From the NCBI GenBank assembly GCA_016840595.1, contig JAEOSA010000042.1, forward strand, positions 1 to 12,054: a stretch of 12,054 nucleotides of DNA. Reading direction: 5' to 3'. The notes below the pieces were generated by a model that was not told the DNA's origin, did not search any database, and saw only the letters and a program-made list of their open reading frames with translations. The number at the start of each line of letters is the position of its first letter. Position 1 is the stretch's first letter. This document shows positions 7,752 to 12,054 of this stretch, piece after piece. Made by a program: the position numbers and the translations under genes. Origin of the DNA: Candidatus Hermodarchaeota archaeon (GTDB taxonomy: Archaea > Asgardarchaeota > Hermodarchaeia > Hermodarchaeales > Hermodarchaeaceae).

Positions 7752-7759
7752 TTTTTATA
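7752..7759 (-). promoter_or_regulatory. TATA box on the minus strand
   Basis: TATAAAAA on the minus strand with purines (AG) just before it. No convincing protein gene lies downstream in that direction, only the structured GC-rich segment, which is why I connect the two. Confidence 0.45.
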
Positions 7760-7795
7760 CTGCTTGTGTAATTGAGAGCACATCTTAGCATTTCT

Positions 7796-7996
7796 GTGAA
7801 CTACCCACACCTATCGGTGCGAGCTTCCTGCTTCATGCCCTCGGTTCATACCGATTGGTCCACAGGCTCTACTCGCTGTTCGGGCGATGTTGCCCCACCA
7901 TACATAGCCTTTTTATCGGCCAGCGGATTGAGACCTCACCACTCGATACCTTGGAGTTTATTTAAACACCACAATTCATCACTGATCTGATGGAAG
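7796..7996 (-). pseudogene. Decayed 3' end of an IS605-type tnpB with terminal hairpin
   Basis: Read on the minus strand, the segment translates to protein-like pieces typical of TnpB C-termini, including YGGATSPEQRVEP, then an in-frame TGA, then MKQEA (7822-7836), and a stop at 7801-7803. A second in-frame TGA lies further upstream. The DNA after the MKQEA codons has the form usual for the right end of IS605/IS1341 elements: GAAGC, a hairpin CGCACC-GATA-GGTGTG (7806-7821), then GGTAGTTCAC ending near 7796. In such elements this end is also the scaffold of the TnpB guide (omega) RNA. No catalytic RuvC-like or zinc-finger portion and no tnpA remain, so this is a relic or a short non-autonomous derivative. 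The assignment is from recalled family pattern rather than alignment; the left boundary of the relic is uncertain. Confidence 0.5.
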
Positions 7997-8024
7997 GGGT
8001 TTCTCTGGTCCTAAACTAGATTAG

Positions 8025-9233
8025 TTACGAAGAAGAAATGGGAGTAGATGATACAAGGCTTGACAAGGTTCTCTTAATTACAGGTTTTAGATTAGTCCAG
8101 CTTAATGCAACGAGTAACTGGAATCCCACATAGGAGGCGGCAAACCATCGCCAAATGGCATACTCCATCCAGAACAATGGAAAATCCCAGACAGTAGTAG
8201 TCGCTGTAAATACAATCGGTACAATCCACATCATTAGAGCCATCACCAGAAGGGGCTTAGGAGGTGTTTGTCGGGTCCGAATATATCTCACGGTCCACCA
8301 TAGGAAGGTTCCCCACACCAGGATAATCTGAAGAAACAACACGCCATAAAAAACTGGTATGGGAATAAATGCAGGAATGGGATTGGAGGGATAATAACCA
8401 TCAAATGTCGCCGGAGCCAAGACATTGTAGTATAAGGCTCCAAAGCCAAACCAGAGAAATCCTGCCAGGTTTTGAATGAAAACTGGAAGACTTGCACCAA
8501 ATAACAGTTCGAGCCCTGAAACTGGTTGTGCAATTATTGTATGCAGAAAATAGATATTCAATGCTCCCATGAAAATCCCAAGGACGATCAGGGCATTTCG
8601 CCCTTGTCGTTTCATCAGAAAGAAGATAGCAATCGCAGGGAGGGCAAAGGCAAAGGTTTCTTTGATGAGAAATGCCATGGCCAAGAACCCTCCTGCCAAC
8701 CATGGTCGGTCACTCCACGCCCAATAGATGGTTAGAATGAGGAAGGGCATCGCAAAGAGGGAGATTTGGAATAAGGGAATGACATTGAAAAAGAAGGTAT
8801 ATTGAACACCTGTTGCCGCCAAGCCTGCCCAACCGGATCCTGTAATGATCCGAGTAGTCCAAAATGTAAGGATGAGATTCAACGCAGCGACACAAACACA
8901 AAGTACACTTAACGGAAAGATAAAACCTGCACCCGCCCAGCCTGTAAGAAATACGACTGGATAGAAAATGAGGGGCGTCCGATAGATACGTAAATCACCT
9001 AAATCCCCAGTCGCCTGTGCTGCATGTCGCCAAGCTGTATAGAAATCTTCACCATTCAACATGTAATAGATAACCGTCTTGTGCATCGTATCATCATCTA
9101 ACGCGACACGCGGTGCGAAATGTGTACCCCACGAAATAGACAAAAACAAAACCCAAATTATGCTACAGACGAAAAGAAGAATAACGAAGCTAAAGACACC
9201 TTCTTTACGAAGGACGTTGGGGATGGCTGCCAC
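8025..9233 (-). CDS. Polytopic membrane protein, GT-C glycosyltransferase-like
   Basis: A 402-residue protein with roughly nine to eleven hydrophobic spans and no recognisable soluble domain. After the first span an extracytoplasmic loop carries an acidic cluster LDDDT (45-49), then GEDFYTAWRHA (61-71) and YRTPLIFY (84-91). This layout resembles the DUF2029/GT87-type GT-C fold, where early-loop acidic residues and a Y-R-x-P-P-like patch face a polyprenyl-phosphate sugar donor. Sugar transfer at the outer membrane face is therefore a guess from pattern; plain membrane protein of unknown function is the safe call. The start is GTG at 9233, with GGTGA about 10 bases upstream; the next in-frame Met is at residue 50. 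Two inverted repeats sit just upstream. The gene follows the HTH regulator on the same strand after 84 bases, so cotranscription is possible. Confidence 0.75.
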   Translation of the reverse strand: MAAIPNVLRKEGVFSFVILLFVCSIIWVLFLSISWGTHFAPRVALDDDTMHKTVIYYMLNGEDFYTAWRHAAQATGDLGDLRIYRTPLIFYPVVFLTGWAGAGFIFPLSVLCVCVAALNLILTFWTTRIITGSGWAGLAATGVQYTFFFNVIPLFQISLFAMPFLILTIYWAWSDRPWLAGGFLAMAFLIKETFAFALPAIAIFFLMKRQGRNALIVLGIFMGALNIYFLHTIIAQPVSGLELLFGASLPVFIQNLAGFLWFGFGALYYNVLAPATFDGYYPSNPIPAFIPIPVFYGVLFLQIILVWGTFLWWTVRYIRTRQTPPKPLLVMALMMWIVPIVFTATTTVWDFPLFWMEYAIWRWFAASYVGFQLLVALSWTNLKPVIKRTLSSLVSSTPISSS

Positions 9234-9248
9234 GGTGAAGTATTCACC
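9234..9248. repeat. Inverted repeat GGTGAA-GTA-TTCACC abutting the membrane gene start
   Basis: A perfect 6-bp inverted repeat with a 3-base centre, directly adjacent to the GTG start at 9233 and including the putative ribosome-binding GGTGA on the minus strand. It could be an operator or a translation-blocking hairpin. Confidence 0.4.
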
Positions 9249-9272
9249 CTAACCGGTGTGTTCTATTCTCCA

Positions 9273-9286
9273 CTACTTGTAAGTAG
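9273..9286. repeat. Inverted repeat CTACTT-GT-AAGTAG
   Basis: A perfect 6-bp dyad with a 2-base centre in the 84-base spacer between the HTH regulator and the membrane protein gene. The size suits a binding site for a dimeric regulator; no T-run follows that would make it a terminator. Confidence 0.4.
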
Positions 9287-9317
9287 CTATTCAAAAGATT
9301 TCGGCTTCCGAGTCAAG

Positions 9318-9668
9318 TTACGTGTGAGAACAATGATTACAATCTTGGGTTGTCTCTGCACCACACACTGCACAGGTGTTTCGGACCTTTAGACAGATTT
9401 CACACAACTTTTGGGATGTTTGTTTTTCTGTTATACTGCCTTCCTTGATTTTGTGTGCCACTTGATCGATATCCTCTACGATATGTTGACCCAGAACAAC
9501 AGCGGTTCCCCGTTCCCCTTTCATGTAATGCGAAATCGTTGCCTCTGTCGTTCCAAGAAGTTTGGAAATATTAACCTGCGACATCCCTTCTTTAACTAGA
9601 GCCCTCGCTAACGCGGCTTTAATAGCAGGTAACGCTTCTCTAGCAACAGTCTGACAAGGAAATGCCAT
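9318..9668 (-). CDS. Archaeal XRE-type HTH regulator with Cys-rich C-terminus
   Basis: A 116-residue protein. The N-terminal half matches the small archaeal predicted-regulator family (COG2522-like): PCQTVAREALPAIKAALARAL (4-24) leading into a helix-turn-helix at about 28-50 (SQVNISKLLGTTEATISHY) and the GERG turn. The C-terminal part has three Cys pairs, C89-x2-C92, C99-x2-C102 and C110-x2-C113, plus C5 and His residues, which could hold zinc or an iron-sulfur cluster. A sensing role for metal, redox or Fe-S status is inference, helped by the divergent cysteine desulfurase gene. The start is ATG at 9668 with GAGGA at 9678-9682, 9 bases upstream. Inverted repeats in the leader suggest autoregulation. 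Confidence 0.82.
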   Translation of the reverse strand: MAFPCQTVAREALPAIKAALARALVKEGMSQVNISKLLGTTEATISHYMKGERGTAVVLGQHIVEDIDQVAHKIKEGSITEKQTSQKLCEICLKVRNTCAVCGAETTQDCNHCSHT

Positions 9669-9682
9669 AGCTCAGTATCCTC

Positions 9683-9716
9683 GTTAATTGGGATTAGTGG
9701 GAATTAACAACGTTAA
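9683..9716. promoter_or_regulatory. Candidate operator: GTTAATT/AATTAAC repeats
   Basis: GTTAATT (9683-9689) and AATTAAC (9702-9708) form a perfect 7-bp inverted repeat with a 12-base centre, and a third half-site GTTAA (9712-9716) makes a second dyad TTAAC-AAC-GTTAA. They lie between the putative TATA box and the start of the HTH gene, around its expected transcript start, where a bound repressor would block it. Confidence 0.45.
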
Positions 9717-9734
9717 GTCATAGTCAAGGTCGCA

Positions 9735-9742
9735 AATATAAG
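9735..9742 (-). promoter_or_regulatory. TATA-like box for the HTH regulator
   Basis: ACTTATATTT on the minus strand. Transcription about 25 bases on would begin near 9713, within the GTTAA repeat cluster. The rest of the 254-base divergent spacer (9669-9922) is AT-rich; candidate TATA sequences for the plus-strand gene lie near 9820 and 9863, but neither is distinctive. Confidence 0.4.
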
Positions 9743-9922
9743 TATTAGCCACTCACTAATGACAATTCTATAGATAAGATTCGTGAATATAGCGCTAGGT
9801 CGCTCCTGAATGTTTAGAAAAAATATCAGAAAATTGGTTACTAGCATGAAGGTTTTGAAGGGTAATATCTTTAGGTTCTTGAGTCAATGCCCTTACTGGC
9901 AATCACTCACTGGTGACTCATC

Positions 9923-11197
9923 ATGATGCCTGAAGACATGCGACGAGATCTTTCCATCACCCAACAATATATCTACTTGGATAATGCTGCAACCACCCCA
10001 GTCCCTAGCCCGATTATTGATGAAATGATTGAATATTTCGAAGAATATTGTGCCAACATCGAAAGGGGAGCGTATTCTATTGCAGCAAAAGCATCCAAAG
10101 TCTGTGATGACGCACGTAAACAGATAGCAGAACGGTTGCTCCATTGTGATGAGGACGAATTCATTTTCACACGGAATCAGACTCAAGCTGCGAACTTCGT
10201 TGCATATGCATTAGAACATCCATTTCTGAATCGCTGGAGCACTGGTTTCAAATTCGCACAACCGCTCGTGAAGTGGATCCCTGAGAGTAAAATTGTCTCT
10301 ACGCTTATCGAACACCATTCGAATTATCTGCCTTGGTTGCGCTTAGCCAAACATGTCGATGCCCAATTTCACAGCATCACACCCACCGAGGAAGGACGAC
10401 TATTACCAGAAATGTTCACTGAGGTCGTTGATGAACACACCAAATTAGTCGCTTTCCAACACGCATCCAATGCCATAGGTACAAAACACAATGTAGCTGC
10501 AATTATCCGCGCGATTAAAGCTGCCAACCCTCAATGCCTGGTCTTTATTGATGGTGCCCAAGGCGCCGGTCACATGCCTATCAATGTCAAAAATTTGGGC
10601 TGTGACTTCTACTCTTTCTCTGGTCATAAAGGACCTCTCGGACCACCTGGAACCGGAGGCCTGTATGTTCGCGATGAAATCCTCAGGCGGATGGAACCTG
10701 CAGAAGTTGGAGGCGGAGCTATCGCAGCTGTCACAGCCAACGACTATATGCTTCGCAGCGATCACCGTGCACGACGGTGGGACGCAGGAACACCCAATAT
10801 CATCGGCCTAATCGGATTAGGCGCCGCGGTCAAATATCTTAACCGAATAGGAACCCAGCGAATAGTGGAACATGAACACAAATTAACCAAACACCTGCTC
10901 GATGGCTTACGGGAAATTCCAAACCTTATCATCTATGGACCCAAAGAAGATATGACCTGGAAAGTAGGCGCCGTGTGTTTTAACATTGAAGGCTGGACAT
11001 CCCATGACTTGAGCCTAGCCTTGGATTCGCAATGGAAAATACTAACCCGGGCTGGACATCATTGTTGTCAGCCACTCATGCGCCTGCTTAACATATGGGA
11101 TACGTACGCTGGAAATGTGCGAGCGAGTTTCCATTACTTCAACTTAATCGAAGAAGTTGACACCCTTATCGAAGCCCTCAAAACCTTGGCAGGCTAA
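9923..11197 (+). CDS. SufS/CsdA-type cysteine desulfurase
   Basis: A 424-residue fold-type I PLP enzyme that takes sulfur from cysteine as an enzyme-bound persulfide for Fe-S cluster and other sulfur biosynthesis. Seen: YLDNAATTPVP (18-28), EHHSN (130-134) whose His stacks on PLP, DGAQ (210-213) with the PLP-ring Asp, the Schiff-base lysine K236 in SFSGHKGPLGPPG (231-243), RWDAGTPN (285-292), the persulfide cysteine C381 in RAGHHCC (376-382), and VRASFHYFN (399-407). All catalytic residues are present. Two adjacent cysteines at the active site (381-382) and an insertion around 100-122 are small departures from E. coli SufS. The start at 9923 has GGTGA 6 bases upstream; the next codon is also ATG. 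No SufBCD is in view. It diverges from the Cys-rich regulator and converges on an E1-like gene, a plausible downstream user of its sulfur. Confidence 0.92.
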   Translation: MMPEDMRRDLSITQQYIYLDNAATTPVPSPIIDEMIEYFEEYCANIERGAYSIAAKASKVCDDARKQIAERLLHCDEDEFIFTRNQTQAANFVAYALEHPFLNRWSTGFKFAQPLVKWIPESKIVSTLIEHHSNYLPWLRLAKHVDAQFHSITPTEEGRLLPEMFTEVVDEHTKLVAFQHASNAIGTKHNVAAIIRAIKAANPQCLVFIDGAQGAGHMPINVKNLGCDFYSFSGHKGPLGPPGTGGLYVRDEILRRMEPAEVGGGAIAAVTANDYMLRSDHRARRWDAGTPNIIGLIGLGAAVKYLNRIGTQRIVEHEHKLTKHLLDGLREIPNLIIYGPKEDMTWKVGAVCFNIEGWTSHDLSLALDSQWKILTRAGHHCCQPLMRLLNIWDTYAGNVRASFHYFNLIEEVDTLIEALKTLAG

Positions 11198-11209
11198 CAG
11201 CCACCTAGA

Positions 11210-11953
11210 CTATACACAATTGCGGCATGCCGCACAGTGCTCATGGCGAGCAATTGGAAATTGATCAAACCGTAAACTGTTCAGATCGATAAATAATAGA
11301 TGGCCTGCAAGTCGGGGCGAATGACCCAAAATTATCCGAAGCGCTTCATGCACTTGGATATTAGCCACTACACCCAAGAGCGTTGGATAAACGCCAATCG
11401 TGTGACAAGTAGGTTGTTGCGCGTCATCTACCCCACCATAGATACATTCTAGGCATGCGGTTTTTCCGGGAAGAATTGTTGTTAAATTCCCCGTAGCTCC
11501 TAGTGCACCGGCAAAAATGTAAGGGACGTTGTATCGGCAACTGGCATCATTCAGAATGTAGCGTGGGGCAAAACGATCCAGTCCATCAATAATTACATCC
11601 ATGTTCTTGACGAGGTCATCGACTGTATCTTTGGTCAATTTGGTCTCAATGGGTTCAATCGTAACCTCGGGATTCAGGGGTTGTAATCTTCGAGCCGCCA
11701 GATGAACCTTTGCCTTGCCAATATCTTTCTCACGATATAAAAATTGACGTTGAAGGTTTGTCGCATCCACAACATCGGGATCAACAATACGCAAGTGGTC
11801 AACACCCAGTGTGACCAGTTTCGTAGCAGAAATGCTGCCTAATCCACCCATCCCGATTACAGCGACTTTGGATTTTCGGATTCGTTGCAATCCTTCTTCG
11901 CCAACGTCACGTAGCACTACAAACCGTTGATACCGTTCGGATATCTTTGACAT
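11210..11953 (-). CDS. E1-like ThiF/MoeB/UbaA-family adenylyltransferase
   Basis: A 247-residue enzyme that adenylates the C-terminus of ubiquitin-like sulfur carriers (MoaD, ThiS or archaeal SAMPs). Seen: ATP loop GMGGLGS (34-40), the DPDVVDATNLQRQFLY block (58-73) with N66, R69 and Q70, K80, the Mg-side motif IIDGLDRFAPRY (121-132), a zinc site made of C167/C170 and C240/C243, and TCHTIGV (182-188) with C183 as the conserved candidate catalytic cysteine. No rhodanese domain is attached, so it is the short form. I chose ATG 11953 because GGAG (11962-11965) lies 8 bases upstream; an in-frame TTG at 11971 would add six residues but has no such support. It follows an unidentified gene by 21 bases and converges on the cysteine desulfurase gene with a 12-base gap. 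MoeB, ThiF and UbaA roles cannot be separated from sequence alone. Confidence 0.88.
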   Translation of the reverse strand: MSKISERYQRFVVLRDVGEEGLQRIRKSKVAVIGMGGLGSISATKLVTLGVDHLRIVDPDVVDATNLQRQFLYREKDIGKAKVHLAARRLQPLNPEVTIEPIETKLTKDTVDDLVKNMDVIIDGLDRFAPRYILNDASCRYNVPYIFAGALGATGNLTTILPGKTACLECIYGGVDDAQQPTCHTIGVYPTLLGVVANIQVHEALRIILGHSPRLAGHLLFIDLNSLRFDQFPIARHEHCAACRNCV

Positions 11954-11974
11954 GAAGGGCTCTCCAAGCAAATG

Positions 11975-12054
11975 CTAGAGTGCAGCTTTCTGCTTTGCTT
12001 CTTCAAAAAGCTGTTGACCCTTCTTACTCACTTCGATATCTGCAGATGGGAGAC
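11975..12054 (-). CDS. C-terminal end of an unidentified protein (partial at window edge)
   Basis: On the minus strand an open frame enters from the right edge and stops with TAG at 11975-11977. The last residues include DIEVSKKGQQLFEEAKQKAAL, a charged helical end; the V-S-K-K-G-x-x-L-F-E-E pattern resembles the last strand and helix of some winged-helix proteins, but 25 residues are too few to name it. It ends 21 bases before the E1-like gene start on the same strand, so the two are probably one transcript. Confidence 0.6.
   Translation of the reverse strand, partial: LPSADIEVSKKGQQLFEEAKQKAAL

Larger units (their letters stand above)
7514..7759 (-). ncRNA. Candidate structured non-coding RNA locus, unidentified
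   Basis: This stretch has dense, nested inverted repeats. An 8-bp pair GTTACCGG (7627-7634) / CCGGTAAC (7719-7726) encloses a 14-bp hairpin: GGAGGGC (7642-7648), bulged A7649, GGTGTTG (7650-7656), loop AAGAGA, CAACACC (7663-7669), GCCCTCC (7670-7676). Beyond it are GATGCTT-CCC-AAGCATC (7603-7619), the palindrome CCATCCGGATGG (7576-7587) and CCCC-AAATAT-GGGG (7542-7555). On the minus strand TATAAAAA (plus 7752-7759) would start a transcript near 7730, and a run of six T (plus 7514-7519) would end it, giving about 215 nt. GC is 69 of 120 over 7561-7680, above the neighbouring genes. I could not match it to RNase P, SRP or tRNA. The strand rests on the TATA and T-run only, since the repeats fold either way. 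Confidence 0.45.

Noticed and set aside
7514..7759. RNase P RNA or SRP RNA as identity of the structured segment
   Set aside because: I could not find the conserved RNase P core (GAAA-UC, ACAGAA-GG-UUA) in place, nor the SRP helix 8 GGAAGG/GGAGCA motif, on either strand.
7840..7852. T-arm-like CGG-TTCATA-CCG suggesting a tRNA
   Set aside because: No matching acceptor, D-arm or anticodon arm at the right distances; it lies in the tnpB-like relic.
7772..7990. Plus-strand open frame of 72 residues
   Set aside because: It is antisense to the tnpB-like 3' end; open frames of this sort commonly appear opposite IS605 ends and show no start signal.
11954..11971. TTG start at 11971 for the E1-like gene
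   Set aside because: ATG 11953 has GGAG at 8-base spacing, and the protein from that ATG starts with the family-typical SERYQRF region.
1..12054. CRISPR array, tandem repeats or integrase/attachment sites
   Set aside because: No regularly spaced direct repeats, no integrase gene and no tRNA-end duplication were seen.

Overview
The window reads as a stretch of an archaeal chromosome. The evidence is a heterodisulfide reductase operon, an archaeal-lipid type geranylgeranyl reductase, a small archaeal helix-turn-helix regulator, TATA-like boxes about 25 nt before likely transcript starts, and a mix of ATG and GTG starts. The mix of genes (HdrA fused to an MvhD-like domain, a seven-bladed WD40 protein, moderate GC) would suit an Asgard or related lineage, but that is inference; nothing here fixes the taxon.

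Layout. Positions 1-3138 (+) hold a tightly coupled hdrA(partial)-hdrC-hdrB operon; both junctions are one-base TAATG overlaps. A PiT-family phosphate permease (3155-4198, -) converges on it. Divergent from the permease, a short QueG-like 4Fe-4S protein (4368-5108, +) is followed after 43 bases by a geranylgeranyl reductase-family flavoprotein (5152-6516, +). A WD40 seven-blade propeller protein (6599-7522, +) has its own TATA box placed for a nearly leaderless mRNA. The 500-base gap 7523-8024 is not empty. It contains a GC-rich set of strong nested inverted repeats with a TATA box and T-run on the minus strand (a candidate structured RNA), then what looks like the decayed 3' end of an IS605-type tnpB with its terminal hairpin. 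A polytopic membrane protein resembling GT-C glycosyltransferases (8025-9233, -) and a Cys-rich HTH regulator (9318-9668, -) follow. A SufS-type cysteine desulfurase (9923-11197, +) diverges from the regulator. It converges on an E1-like ThiF/MoeB/UbaA-type adenylyltransferase (11210-11953, -), which lies just downstream of the C-terminal end of an unidentified gene at the right edge.

How they fit together. The left block is redox energy metabolism: HdrABC bifurcates or confurcates electrons between ferredoxin and a disulfide, and the fused MvhD-like domain is the usual docking module for a hydrogenase or formate dehydrogenase, which is not in view. The middle block pairs an iron-sulfur protein with an isoprenoid-reducing flavoenzyme and may serve membrane-lipid saturation. 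The right block is sulfur handling: cysteine desulfurase supplies persulfide sulfur and the E1-like enzyme activates ubiquitin-like sulfur carriers. The Cys-rich regulator between them is a plausible sensor of iron-sulfur or redox state. The most intriguing unexplained sequence is the structured segment at 7514-7759.
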